From Pseudomonas allokribbensis (lineage in GTDB: Bacteria; Pseudomonadota; Gammaproteobacteria; Pseudomonadales; Pseudomonadaceae): a stretch of 64,000 nucleotides of DNA. Of the stretch, positions 28,001 to 36,575 are shown one piece after another; position 1 is the first letter of the stretch, and each line of letters starts with the position of its first letter. A program made the position numbers and the translations under genes. The notes beneath the pieces were generated by a model. That model had not been told where the DNA came from and made no database searches. It worked only from the letters and a program-made list of their open reading frames with translations. The DNA lies in the NCBI RefSeq assembly GCF_014863605.1, contig NZ_CP062252.1, forward strand, positions 5,279,001 to 5,343,000. Reading direction: 5' to 3'.

Positions 28001-28169
28001 ACGCTCGGCGGAGAACTTCAAGTTCACCTCGGCCCTGCCAGTGCAGGTGCTCAAGGGCATGGCGCCGATTTTGATGCCGTATCTGCAGCCGGGCAGTGAT
28101 TCGCAATGCCGCCCCCCGCAGGTTCCCCAGGTGGCCCTGATGAACCTGCCATCGCTTAACCCCGATTGA
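25011..28169 (+). CDS. Large bifunctional penicillin-binding protein (GT51 plus transpeptidase), unusual
   Basis: A 1052-residue class A PBP-like enzyme anchored by one N-terminal TM (~43-60). The glycosyltransferase part shows IENRFL (Glu190) and GGSTLATQLEKY (~230-241). The transpeptidase part has the full set: STAK with Ser521, SIN with Ser627, KTGT with Lys950. At the place of the third GT51 motif (RKxxE), I read EKIRQ with Gln259, so the second glutamate seems missing. A ~320-residue insertion separates the SxN and KTG motifs. It is much longer than PBP1a/1b. It stands alone, with a two-tier hairpin terminator downstream. The start has no strong Shine-Dalgarno; ATG 25026 is an alternative. 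Confidence 0.8.
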   Translation: MDQSTMGALWQTDSSEKVVPTERVDEAPAPEKPRRNRHGWKAFWLLLLIIAIVVGLAATKEMRTSRFQSREVSQYAARLTYELQPGPSEAIRYPGNGPFDLRLGYSSLDEFLPRLLKRNYVITEQTRFSPALLGYTDKGLFVPYSEKIQAGLSITDCRAAPLYQYNYPQQLYSSFESIPPVVVNSLLFIENRFLLDPKQPMANPAVDWPRFGMAAWSQVAKLLHLPGQSAGGSTLATQLEKYRHSPDGLTVNGAEKIRQMISASVRAYQAGPDTLPARRNIIRDYLNSVPLSAVPGHGEVHGMAEGLRVWYGADFNEANAKLASTATDPKTLADKGLALREMLSLMIAQRRPSHYLTKGREELADLTDSHLRLLKQNGVIDTALADASLASKVTYRDWQTQPTIQPIETNKGISVARSRLASMLNRPLYDLDRLDLSATSTLQGELQTQATAYLKKLADPAYATEVGLMGERLLTPTSTTQVRYSFTLFELTPDGSRVRVQTDSTDQPFDINEGSKLELGSTAKMRVLTTYLQIISELHDKYGAMTVPELKKVDVPDQDRLTQWVIDYLIQNKDHDLSKMLGAALDRKYSASPGEAFFTGGGLHVFHNFRKEDNGRMPTLRDALRESINLPFIRLMRDLVRYTTYSGPNNSAELLKDDRDPRRQEYLASFADREGTSFLLKFWKKYKNKDTQARLDTFLDSMRPTPIRMAAVHRYLLPNASQEDFNTFVRSHLKGVKITEKLTDERLERLYLAYGPGTYDLPDQGFIAKVHPLDLWLIGYLLNHPDATWGQIVKASQFERQEVYSWLFKSKHKGARDSRIRTMLEIEAFLDIHQRWQKVGYPFDHLVPSLATAIGSSGDRPAALAELIGTILNDGVRMPTLRIDSLHFAAGTPYETKLVNDPHVGKRVMPSEVATAMREALSQVVDSGTAKRVSGSFKLNDGTPLTMGGKTGTGDNRIEAIGSGGRILSSKSINRTATFVFYIGDHHFGTLTAFVPGRSAENFKFTSALPVQVLKGMAPILMPYLQPGSDSQCRPPQVPQVALMNLPSLNPD

Positions 28170-28221
28170 AGTTGTGGAGGCAATAACTAATTATTTTATG
28201 CATTCCAATATTCAATGTTTT

Positions 28222-28256
28222 GCCTGCCAGGTTCGCACTCGAACAGCAGGCTTTTG
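28222..28256 (+). terminator. Two-tier hairpin terminator
   Basis: Outer stem GCCTGC / GCAGGC (28222-28227, 28246-28251) and inner stem GTTCG / CGAAC (28231-28235, 28240-28244), followed by TTTT. It ends the penicillin-binding protein transcript and separates it from the effector gene. Confidence 0.7.
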
Positions 28257-28319
28257 AACTAATTCTCTGCACTCTTGAACGTTAGGCTGAACCTTCCTGA
28301 CTTATTCAAGGCTGTACCC

Positions 28320-31300
28320 ATGACCGCAACAACTGAATACAAAGGGCAACATTACGAATTAATCAAATCGCGGATCGATCCGGTATTTATCGATATGCAG
28401 CCGCAACACGGCGAAGCGTTGAGAAAGATCAAACCTCGTCGTGAATCGTGGATGACGCCGCAACTGGCCAGGGTCAATAAAAACGCCTGGGCAACCCGTA
28501 ACAGCGCCGACAAGGCACTGACCCGACTGAAAGACATTCACTCGTTTGCCGAACCGCTGCTCAAGGCCCGTTTACGGGAAAAAACCGGCATTGATGTCGA
28601 CACCGGAAATACGTTTCTGATGCTGTATCGCAAAGCCACATCGCCTTGGTACGTGATAGGGACATTAGGGGGTTCAACTACAAGAAAAGTGTCATTGCTC
28701 GAAGCCGCGTTGAACAACTTTTCCTATAACGAAACTTACGCATCGAATTCCGCGTTTCTCGTCAAAAGAGAACATGCGGATGATCAGTACGATATTTCGC
28801 CACTTGATCGACTGATGACCGTTGCCCAGTTCCAGACGCTGTGTCGGGAACTGGATATCGGCAGGCTCTATCAAGCGCACCTGCAGGAAATGCTGTTGAA
28901 CGACGAGCCGGTGGCGCGCAGTTATGTGCAGTCACGGGTTGTGCAGAGTCACAAGGCCACGCTGCAGGCCGCCGCGCACATGGCGTTGGCGAAAAAAGAG
29001 ATCAGCCGCGAAGGTTTTCAACTGATTCGCGCCCTGCTCGATGGTCGCGTGGCACTCAAGCTTGGCCAGCAGCCGATGCAGGCGTGCGAACTGAACATCA
29101 TGGATCTGAAGATGACCGGCATCCTGATCCTGCGTCCCGATCCCGCTCAGCCGCTGCACTCCTCGCGAGTCATCGTCTACGTCCCACACGACCCCGAACA
29201 TCCGCTGAAAGAGTATGACTCCCACCTCGACGCTCTCAAGGAGCTGACCCGTCAGTTGCAGAAGAACGAAACCCTGGCCTCCACCGGTGGCAATTACTGG
29301 CAGTTCTTCAGCCAGTTCGTCGATCACCATGAGCGCGGGCACTTCTTTGCCGATCTCAAACAGCGTCTGACGCATGTGAAATGGTATCCACACGAACGCG
29401 GAGACTCGCGTCCGTCCTGGCGCGAAACACCGATCAGCAACCCGAACCTGCAATACGGCACAACAGCCATCACCGGACCATTGTGGGAATCTATCTATCA
29501 GCGGCAGCTCGACAAGATCCTCAACGATGCACGCAACATTGCCGTGCCTACCGCCGATGCGGACAAGAGCGCGCGCGCAGACTGGTGGGCGAACGTCTTC
29601 AAGATTGTCCAGGACATCCTGAACGTGGCGGTGATGGTGGCTGCGCCCTTCGTGCCTGTCGTCGGCCTCGCAATGCTCGGCTACACCGCCTGGCAATTGA
29701 CCAATGAAGTCATCGAAGGTGTGGTGGATCTGACGCTGGCCCATTGGGAAGAAGCCGCGGAGCATGTGGTGGGGGTGGTCAACGATGTTCTGCAACTGGC
29801 GGCTTTTGCCATTGGCGGCGTCATCGCCGAGCCGTTGCTGCTGAAGCTGTCTCCGTTGATTGAAAACATGAAAGCGGTGCGTTCGTTCGATGGCAGCACG
29901 CGTTTGTGGCACCCGGATCTCACACCGTACGAGCAGTCGCGATTGACGCCGCCGGGTGGTTCCAGACCGGACGCCCAGGGTCTGCACCAACACGCCGGCA
30001 AGTCTGTACTGCCGCTGGAGGGCAGGCACTATGCGGTCAGGCTTGATCGCAACAGCGGCCACTATCGTGTCGAGCACCCTTCCCGACCGCAGGCTTATTC
30101 ACCACGACTGCAGCACAACGGCCGGGGGGCCTGGACTCACGAGGCCGAGTCCCCCCATGAGTGGGAAGGCGCGCGCCTGATGCGCCGCATGGGTCACTCG
30201 GTCGACGGTTTGAGTGACGCCGAGCTGGAACGCATACGCCGCATCAGTGGCACGCCGTTCGACTCGCTGCGCCGGATGCACGTGGAAAACACCCCGCCAC
30301 CGCCGTTGCTGGACGATACGCTCACCCGCTTCAAGACCTGGCAGGAAGCCAAAAATGTCGGCGAACTCATTCGTACCGGACAGCCGCTCTATCCAGAGTC
30401 GCACTGGTTTGACCGGATGGTTCCCGACATGCCGGGCTGGCCTGCCGACAAGGCCCTGAAGGTCTGGCAAAACAACGATCTGACCGGTGCTTACAGGCAA
30501 TACGGCAACCCTCGGGCATCTTCCCGTCAGACATTGTCCATCGGCATTGCCGATGTAATGGACAACAAACTCCCTGAGCGGCTGGTGGACTTTCTCGACG
30601 ACGTCGACATGCAATCCCTGCTCGGCGGGAACTACCCGAAAGCCCAACGGGTGCAAGTGTTGCGCAACCAGTTGGCCGAGCTCGCGGTTACCCGGCGAAT
30701 GGAGATTTTCGACTATCAGTACCGCTTCAAGAATCGCACGCCCGATACCAGTGCTCAGTTGATCCAACGCCAGTTCCCGCAGTTACCCGCAAGACTCGCC
30801 GAATCGGTGGCAGGCGAGGCGACAGCTGCCGAACACAGCATCATGACCGAGCAGCAACGCATCCCGCTGCGCCTGAAGAGTCAGGCTCGCGAAATCGAAT
30901 TCGAGGTTCTGGCGACCCGGGCCAATGAGGGCATGCATGATCCGGCACTGCTGATACCCGACACCGAACGCCTCGCCCTGAATGCCTTGAAGGTCCACAC
31001 CGACACTTACCAGGACTGGCGCATCGAGGTGCGCGAAGGCACGGACGACGGCCAACTGCGCTGCAGCGCGGGCCCTAATGCTGCCACCATGGTGCGCAGG
31101 CTGATCAGGGACGAACACGGCCGCTATGAGGTCCATGACGCAGCTCACAACAAACTGCACGAGGCTGCAAATTTCTACGACGCCGTACTGTCAGCCATCC
31201 CCGCAACCAAGCTCAGGGCGCTGGGCTATCGCATCGGTGAAGGGCGAATGTTCAGGCAATGGGTGATGCTCATGAGCGAGACGCCGGCCGAACGCAGGAC

Positions 31301-33341
31301 ATTGCTGGCCCGCCCCTCCGTCCACCCATTCATCCCGCTGGAAACGGAACTGCTGTTGCGCGGCCCGAGGCTGTCCAAGGCGCCGCTGACCGTGGAAGAG
31401 AAAGTCAGAAATCTCTACCCGCATTTCAGCGAAACAGAAGTGACGGCGTTCACCCGGTCATTGCACTCCACGGGAGATGCACACTGGAAAATCGCGCGGT
31501 TTGAAAGTGAACTCAAGACGTTGAAGGAAAAACTGGAAGCCTGGAGACAGAGCTACCTGAGCAGTTGGGACGCCGACAACCCTGATGCCAACCTGCCCCG
31601 TGCCTATCATGACTATCAGCACAAAGGCGGGCGATTCATCGCCGACCGCCTGCTGAAGTGTTTCGAACGCCGATCCGAGGTGTTCCAGGAGCGCAGCACC
31701 AGCCTTGAGAGCGGGTACGCGCTGGACCTGTCGAAAGAGATGCTGCCCCATGACCTTCAGCATTGGTGGAGGCAGTTGCCCGAAGGCCTCAAACCCTGGC
31801 TCGATCAGATCACGACACTGAACCTGGACGGTCAGGGGTTCTCTTCGGCCTCCAACGGGTTGTTGAAGGATTTCCCTCAGCTGCGTCAACTGAGCGCCAG
31901 ACACTGCGGTCTCAAGACCCTGCCGGCCAGCGTCGGTCAGATGCAACGTCTGGAAACCCTGCGTCTGAACGACAACCAGCTGCAACTGACACCCACCAAT
32001 GCGCAGCAATTGAACACGCTGACACGCCTGGAAATCCTGAGACTGGACAACAATCCCGTCAGCATGCCCCTGTCGGTCGGGCGCATGCCGAGGTTGCGAA
32101 TCCTGAGCCTGATCAATACGCAGATCGACGCATGGCCGCTGGGCCTGTTCGATGTTCCCCGCCCCCCAGGATTCTTCCTCGATCTGGGCAACAATCCGCT
32201 CAGGTACATCCCCGAAGTCGCGCCCGGTTCCAATGAAGCACGACTGATCGCCCGCACTCGCGTCCATCTGGATCAACTCACCAGACGAGCCCGCTCCACC
32301 TACGAGCAATATCGAAGGTCAGTGGGTATGCGCCCTTCGCAAAGCTACGCGACCATTGCCGAAGACTTGCTGGAGCAATGGCCGGTTTCCGTGGACACCG
32401 AACTGGCTGATGAAACACCCGGCATCGGGGCTCTTCGCCCCGAGGCGTGGCACGAACTGGCAAGCGAGCCTGGTTCCGATGGTTTTTTCAAAGTTCTGCA
32501 CAAGCTGACCCGTTCTGCCGACTACCAACAGGGTGGCGAGGCGCTGGATCAGTTGACCGACCGTGTCTGGCGAATGGTCGACGCCATGGACATCGACACC
32601 CGGTTGCGCGAAGAGCTGTTCCTGATGTCGACCGATCCCGAAGGTTGCGAAGATGCCGGGGCCCAGTTGTTCAACAGCATGGGAATACGTGTACTGGAGT
32701 CGGAGGCACGCATCTTTTCCAGCTCTCCCGAGGAGCTTGAGCGCCGATTGGTGACACTGGCCAAAGGCGCTGCACGACTCAAGCAAGTGAACGAGATCGC
32801 CCGAGCCGATATCGCGGCCCGAGAAGGCGAACCTGACGAGGTTGAAGTCCATCTGGCCTATGAAACCGGCCTGGCCAGACGCCTTGAACTGCCCTGGCAG
32901 TCCGAAGCCATGAAATTCCGTCAGGTTGCCGGGGTCAGCGATGAAACCATTGATGCCGCCTACGACAAGATTATCGATGATGAAGCCGGTGACGGTCTGA
33001 TCGACCAGATGCTCGACCAATCCTTCTGGGATCAGTATCTGCGTGAGACCTGGCCGGGAGAAATCGTAGCCAACACCCGTGCGCATCAGGAAAAGGCCGA
33101 TCTGCTGATCGATTTGCGGGCAGCCCAGGCGAGTTGGGTAGAATCCGCTGATCGTTCACCGCCACTCAGGCGGGCACTCGCCGAACTGGCGCGCAAACTC
33201 TCCATACCGGACGCAGTGGTCTTCACGCCGGAAAAAATGAGCCAGAAAACTTACGACGAATTGCTTATAGGTATTGGCCAGCAGGAGAAAACGCTGAAAC
33301 GAAGACTGACTCGCGAGGCCATGGCCCGCGCAAGGATCTGA
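28320..33341 (+). CDS. Giant effector-like protein: DUF6543-type toxin, LRRs, NEL E3 ubiquitin ligase
   Basis: A 1673-residue protein without signal peptide. Residues ~1-420 and ~600-1000 resemble the DUF6543/dermonecrotic-toxin-like regions of large Pseudomonas proteins. Two hydrophobic stretches at ~433-510 could be a translocation segment. Leucine-rich repeats occupy ~1165-1300 (LRQLSARHCGLKTLP, LETLRLNDNQL, LEILRLDNN). The C-terminal ~350 residues match NEL (novel E3 ligase) domains of IpaH/SspH effectors, with the CxD motif CED at Cys1443. Such ligases attach host ubiquitin after injection into eukaryotic cells. ATG 28320 has AAGG eight bases before it and is preferred over TTG 28275. 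It stands alone, with no chaperone gene visible. Confidence 0.82.
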   Translation: MTATTEYKGQHYELIKSRIDPVFIDMQPQHGEALRKIKPRRESWMTPQLARVNKNAWATRNSADKALTRLKDIHSFAEPLLKARLREKTGIDVDTGNTFLMLYRKATSPWYVIGTLGGSTTRKVSLLEAALNNFSYNETYASNSAFLVKREHADDQYDISPLDRLMTVAQFQTLCRELDIGRLYQAHLQEMLLNDEPVARSYVQSRVVQSHKATLQAAAHMALAKKEISREGFQLIRALLDGRVALKLGQQPMQACELNIMDLKMTGILILRPDPAQPLHSSRVIVYVPHDPEHPLKEYDSHLDALKELTRQLQKNETLASTGGNYWQFFSQFVDHHERGHFFADLKQRLTHVKWYPHERGDSRPSWRETPISNPNLQYGTTAITGPLWESIYQRQLDKILNDARNIAVPTADADKSARADWWANVFKIVQDILNVAVMVAAPFVPVVGLAMLGYTAWQLTNEVIEGVVDLTLAHWEEAAEHVVGVVNDVLQLAAFAIGGVIAEPLLLKLSPLIENMKAVRSFDGSTRLWHPDLTPYEQSRLTPPGGSRPDAQGLHQHAGKSVLPLEGRHYAVRLDRNSGHYRVEHPSRPQAYSPRLQHNGRGAWTHEAESPHEWEGARLMRRMGHSVDGLSDAELERIRRISGTPFDSLRRMHVENTPPPPLLDDTLTRFKTWQEAKNVGELIRTGQPLYPESHWFDRMVPDMPGWPADKALKVWQNNDLTGAYRQYGNPRASSRQTLSIGIADVMDNKLPERLVDFLDDVDMQSLLGGNYPKAQRVQVLRNQLAELAVTRRMEIFDYQYRFKNRTPDTSAQLIQRQFPQLPARLAESVAGEATAAEHSIMTEQQRIPLRLKSQAREIEFEVLATRANEGMHDPALLIPDTERLALNALKVHTDTYQDWRIEVREGTDDGQLRCSAGPNAATMVRRLIRDEHGRYEVHDAAHNKLHEAANFYDAVLSAIPATKLRALGYRIGEGRMFRQWVMLMSETPAERRTLLARPSVHPFIPLETELLLRGPRLSKAPLTVEEKVRNLYPHFSETEVTAFTRSLHSTGDAHWKIARFESELKTLKEKLEAWRQSYLSSWDADNPDANLPRAYHDYQHKGGRFIADRLLKCFERRSEVFQERSTSLESGYALDLSKEMLPHDLQHWWRQLPEGLKPWLDQITTLNLDGQGFSSASNGLLKDFPQLRQLSARHCGLKTLPASVGQMQRLETLRLNDNQLQLTPTNAQQLNTLTRLEILRLDNNPVSMPLSVGRMPRLRILSLINTQIDAWPLGLFDVPRPPGFFLDLGNNPLRYIPEVAPGSNEARLIARTRVHLDQLTRRARSTYEQYRRSVGMRPSQSYATIAEDLLEQWPVSVDTELADETPGIGALRPEAWHELASEPGSDGFFKVLHKLTRSADYQQGGEALDQLTDRVWRMVDAMDIDTRLREELFLMSTDPEGCEDAGAQLFNSMGIRVLESEARIFSSSPEELERRLVTLAKGAARLKQVNEIARADIAAREGEPDEVEVHLAYETGLARRLELPWQSEAMKFRQVAGVSDETIDAAYDKIIDDEAGDGLIDQMLDQSFWDQYLRETWPGEIVANTRAHQEKADLLIDLRAAQASWVESADRSPPLRRALAELARKLSIPDAVVFTPEKMSQKTYDELLIGIGQQEKTLKRRLTREAMARARI

Positions 33342-33357
33342 CCCGACCGGAGTCACC

Positions 33358-33384
33358 TGAAGGCAACCGGCCCGGTTGCCTTCA
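33358..33384. terminator. Convergent hairpin between effector and fimbrial operon
   Basis: TGAAGGCAAC / GTTGCCTTCA, a perfect 10-bp stem with a 7-nt loop, lies between two convergent stops. Neither side has a T-run, so termination efficiency is uncertain. Confidence 0.55.
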
Positions 33385-33393
33385 AGGCGGGCG

Positions 33394-34644
33394 TCAGACT
33401 TCCGAATCCCAGATCACCGTGACATTGCCGGCGTATCGTCTGGCCTGGCCGGGCTGCAGCATCTGTTCGACGTAGTCCCTGGGTATTTCGAAATGCAACG
33501 TGCCCGCGGTCCGGTCCAGAAACCGGTCCGGTTGAAAGCCCGGAGCATTCGGGCTGGAGGTCAGCGGTCGATGGCGCACCGGCTGGCCTGCATCGTCGGT
33601 GATACTGTCGGGCAGGCTGACGCTCACGAAAACCTGGGCATCGGCTCCGCCACCCTCCGTATCCCGCAACCCGCAGGACTGCGCGCCGCCGTGCTGGCAT
33701 TCGACAAACATCTTGAACCGCGACGACGACGAAATGTTGAAGGTCTGGTCGCGAAACAATCGCACCGGTTTACGCCCCTGTTGCAGCCAGGCCTGCCAGC
33801 CGCCTTGCGGCACCAGCGCGATTCTGTTGCCGCCGGGTGGAATGTCGACCTTGAGCACATGTTGAACGTCGAGAAGAACCCTGAAGGTCAGGCTGGAAGT
33901 GTCGGGCAACAGGTTGTTGCCGGCATCAATGTCCTGACCCGGCCCCAGGCCATAGGTGAGTTCACCGGCATAAATCCCTGCCGACATGCCGAGCGGGTTG
34001 GGTGTGCGTAGCTCATAACCCACATCCAGGTAATCGTAGGACATCCACGGGATCACAAACGCCGACTGTTTGCTGCACACAGCCTCAGCCGGCGTAAACC
34101 AAAAGAACCGGTAGAAGTCCGCGCCATAAGAGGCCATGGCACCGGGCTCGCAAGGCCTGGGTGGCGAGTTCCACCCCGCTCTGACCCAGAGGGCATGATG
34201 TGCTTCGTAATCGCCCGAGACACCCGTGAGATTGCTCGCCGTATCGCTGAGCACATAACGCGTACCAAATCCGCCAATACGCATCTCCACTGTTTCTGCT
34301 TCACCGGTGACGATATTGCGCACCGTCAGGCTGCGCCATTGCGCCGGCATCTTGAACATTGCGCCGTCGCGTTCAGCGCTCTCAGGCCGGATTGCCTGTA
34401 CCGAAGTGAAGCGCAACGGTAACGAGACCCCCATCAGGTTGTGGCGTCGGCAATCGTTGGGATAGGTGCCGCAATACCCGCTCTGCGGTGTCTGGTTGAT
34501 GAATTTGTTGCTCTGCGGGTTAGCCGGGTCGGGAACGTAAGTAGCACGAATTTCCTGAGTGATGGCAAACGCAGACGCGGAAAAAATACTCCCGCAAAAG
34601 CAGAACACGCTGATTCTTGAGCACTTGCGTACAGCTGAAACCAT
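33394..34644 (-). CDS. Second CS1-type fimbrial tip adhesin (CblD/CooD-like)
   Basis: A 416-residue exported protein with a signal peptide (FCFCGSIFSASAFA). It is a clear paralogue of the product at 36576. Both share an opening INQ/TQEIRA, PNSGYC/PQSGYC, LRTPNPLGMS, LTYGLGPG and a terminal VTVIWDSE. These are hallmarks of the minor tip subunit of alternate chaperone-usher (CS1/alpha) fimbriae. It is the last gene of the operon and lies behind an internal terminator, so it may be expressed at a low level or alternately with the first adhesin. Confidence 0.82.
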   Translation of the reverse strand: MVSAVRKCSRISVFCFCGSIFSASAFAITQEIRATYVPDPANPQSNKFINQTPQSGYCGTYPNDCRRHNLMGVSLPLRFTSVQAIRPESAERDGAMFKMPAQWRSLTVRNIVTGEAETVEMRIGGFGTRYVLSDTASNLTGVSGDYEAHHALWVRAGWNSPPRPCEPGAMASYGADFYRFFWFTPAEAVCSKQSAFVIPWMSYDYLDVGYELRTPNPLGMSAGIYAGELTYGLGPGQDIDAGNNLLPDTSSLTFRVLLDVQHVLKVDIPPGGNRIALVPQGGWQAWLQQGRKPVRLFRDQTFNISSSSRFKMFVECQHGGAQSCGLRDTEGGGADAQVFVSVSLPDSITDDAGQPVRHRPLTSSPNAPGFQPDRFLDRTAGTLHFEIPRDYVEQMLQPGQARRYAGNVTVIWDSEV

Positions 34645-34695
34645 TGGCTATTTCCTTGCCCCTTGGGTCGGTTGTCCTTGTCCTGTATGTGCTGT

Positions 34696-35199
34696 TCAAC
34701 CTGCCGGCGCTGCCACGTTGAACACGATATTGACGGTGCCGTTGTACTCGCCCGGCTTGTAGCCGCCGGCCTGCTCACGCGGCACGATCTCCAGTTGCAC
34801 ACGACGGCCTGCCGTCGCTTCCTCGACGGACACCACTTGCCGGGGCGTCGGATCCTGGGCGAGCTCCTTGCCGTTGAAACTGACGCGTAACACGATGTTG
34901 TCGCGCGAATCGCCGCCAGCCGTCAGATAGGGGAAGTTCTCGAGCCGCGCTTCAATGGCACTGCCGTCTGTTTTCACATCGAAACTCTTGCGCAGCCCGA
35001 GCAAGGTCGAGGTGTGGATATCCCACGGCAAGGTCTGTTCGCGATGAATCCAGTCGGCTTCGCTGGGGATCACGTAAAAGCCCAGTGTCGGAATGTCCAC
35101 CGAAACTTCAAAGATGTGTTTCTCCTGCGCCGCGAAAACGCCTCCGGACATCGGCGTCGAAACGCCCACGGATACGGCAATGACCGCTTGCTTGATCAT
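34696..35199 (-). CDS. CS1-type fimbrial subunit, third pilin
   Basis: A 167-residue exported protein with signal peptide (cut near GVFA-A). It shares with the other two pilins of this cluster the patterns GFYVIPSEADWI, SAIEARLE and PGEYNGTVNIVFN. GGAAG-like Shine-Dalgarno (GGAAG, four bases spacing) precedes the ATG. It lies between an internal terminator and the second tip adhesin, and these two genes form a distal pilin-adhesin unit. Subunits of this family polymerise by donor-strand exchange. Confidence 0.85.
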   Translation of the reverse strand: MIKQAVIAVSVGVSTPMSGGVFAAQEKHIFEVSVDIPTLGFYVIPSEADWIHREQTLPWDIHTSTLLGLRKSFDVKTDGSAIEARLENFPYLTAGGDSRDNIVLRVSFNGKELAQDPTPRQVVSVEEATAGRRVQLEIVPREQAGGYKPGEYNGTVNIVFNVAAPAG

Positions 35200-35221
35200 G
35201 TCACTTCCTTTTGCATCGATA

Positions 35222-35248
35222 AAAAAGCCGCCTCCCTGGCGGCTTCGT
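35222..35248 (-). terminator. Intra-operon terminator between pilins 2 and 3
   Basis: AAGCCGCC / GGCGGCTT stem with a 5-nt loop, followed on the minus strand by TTTTTT. It is a canonical Rho-independent terminator inside an otherwise continuous fimbrial operon and would limit expression of the last two genes. Confidence 0.8.
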
Positions 35249-35289
35249 TTCCGGGCGGTGACCCCGTCAAGCAGGATCGCCGATACCTT

Positions 35290-35790
35290 TCATTCCCCTG
35301 GAGATTTGGCGTTGAACACCAGATTGACCGTGCCAGAGTAGTCGCCGGGTTTGTATACCCCTCCTATCTTGACGGGTTTGATTTCCAGCAACACCCGGGC
35401 TCCCCCGGCGGCCATTTCCCGGGATACAACTTCACGGGAAGGAATACTCGCCGGCACTTGCACACCGTTGAAAAAGACAAGCAACTGAATCAGTTCATCC
35501 TCCTTGCCGGTTGACAGGTAAGGTGACCCCTCTAGGCGTGCTTCGATGGCGCTGGTGTCATTACGTACATCGAAATGCTTGCGCAAACTGCCCAGCGTCG
35601 AGCTCACAGGATCCCAGTCAAGTCTCTGAGGACGGTGAATCCAGTCCGACTCCGACGGAATAACGTAAAAAGGTCGGCTTGGGACCGACAATGCCACCTG
35701 GAAAGTATGCTCTTCACGGGCAGCCCGGCTCTCCTCGCTGCCCCAGAGCGCCATCAATGCAATCCCCATCCACAGCTTGTTCATGGCCAT
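35290..35790 (-). CDS. CS1-type fimbrial subunit, second pilin
   Basis: A 166-residue exported protein with a signal peptide (GIALMALWGSEESRA). It carries the same family landmarks as its paralogues: FYVIPSESDWIHR, DTSAIEARLEG and PGDYSGTVNLVFN. The ATG at 35790 overlaps the chaperone stop as TAATG; ATG 35784 is an alternative start. Translational coupling to the chaperone is likely. A strong terminator follows the stop. Confidence 0.85.
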   Translation of the reverse strand: MAMNKLWMGIALMALWGSEESRAAREEHTFQVALSVPSRPFYVIPSESDWIHRPQRLDWDPVSSTLGSLRKHFDVRNDTSAIEARLEGSPYLSTGKEDELIQLLVFFNGVQVPASIPSREVVSREMAAGGARVLLEIKPVKIGGVYKPGDYSGTVNLVFNAKSPGE

Positions 35791-36533
35791 TACCCGCCCG
35801 CCACTTTCAGGTTCTTGCGTTGCTCACCCTCAATCAATTTGAAGCGGTACTCACGGCCTGCCTCTTTGTCGAAAGCAAACGTTCTGCCGGACAGGACATG
35901 GTGCTTGGTGGTCGCGCCACATTCGCTTTCCCGAGCCTGCGAGCAGTTCTTGAACTCATCGACGACCAAAACCGTATTGCCGTTGTTACGCAACTCATAA
36001 CGTTTCGGGGTTTCGTTGATCACCGTGTCGTAACGACTGTCCTTTGGGCGCACAAAAAACACAATGCCAAAACCAGTCATCACATTGACACCCGCCGACA
36101 AGGCTTTCTTGTAGTCCTCGCGCTCCTCGCTGGACACCACGAAGTTGTCTTCCTTCTCCGGTACCACCGGCACGAAGCGCACCCGGAAATAGCGCTCGCG
36201 GTCGCGGTCGCCCATATACAGCAGACGCGTGCCCTGCATCCCCTTCGCTGGAATGATCAACCGCGCCGGGCTGGCCATCAGACCATTGCGGGAGGCGCCG
36301 TCGGCGGAGGCCTCAACCGGAATTTCCCGGGGCTTGCCATCAGGGTCGTAGACAATTTCCAGTACGTTGACCTTGACGAAGGCCGTGCTGTCACCGCTGT
36401 TGAACACGCGTTTCAGATAGGTACTCTTACTGCCATCCAGATAGTCGTATACGGTGCCGACATTGATCTGCGGTCCGGCATTCACGGCTCCGCAGAGCAG
36501 TCCCAGCGCACTCGACAAAAACAGACGTTTCAT
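35790..36533 (-). CDS. CS1-type fimbrial chaperone
   Basis: A 247-residue periplasmic chaperone with a signal peptide (LFLSSALGLLCGAVNA). The immunoglobulin-like first domain contains PARLIIPAKGMQGTRLLYMG, where positively charged residues would anchor subunit C-termini, and VRFVPVVPEKE. It belongs to the alternate (CooB/CblB-like) class rather than PapD. Start ATG 36533 is favoured over 36548 since it directly opens a signal peptide and has GGAG/GAAG upstream. It sits between the first tip adhesin and the second pilin. Confidence 0.85.
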   Translation of the reverse strand: MKRLFLSSALGLLCGAVNAGPQINVGTVYDYLDGSKSTYLKRVFNSGDSTAFVKVNVLEIVYDPDGKPREIPVEASADGASRNGLMASPARLIIPAKGMQGTRLLYMGDRDRERYFRVRFVPVVPEKEDNFVVSSEEREDYKKALSAGVNVMTGFGIVFFVRPKDSRYDTVINETPKRYELRNNGNTVLVVDEFKNCSQARESECGATTKHHVLSGRTFAFDKEAGREYRFKLIEGEQRKNLKVAGG

Positions 36534-36575
36534 CGTCTTCCACTCCATGAAAAAAATGACGGCCAGCTCGGGCGC

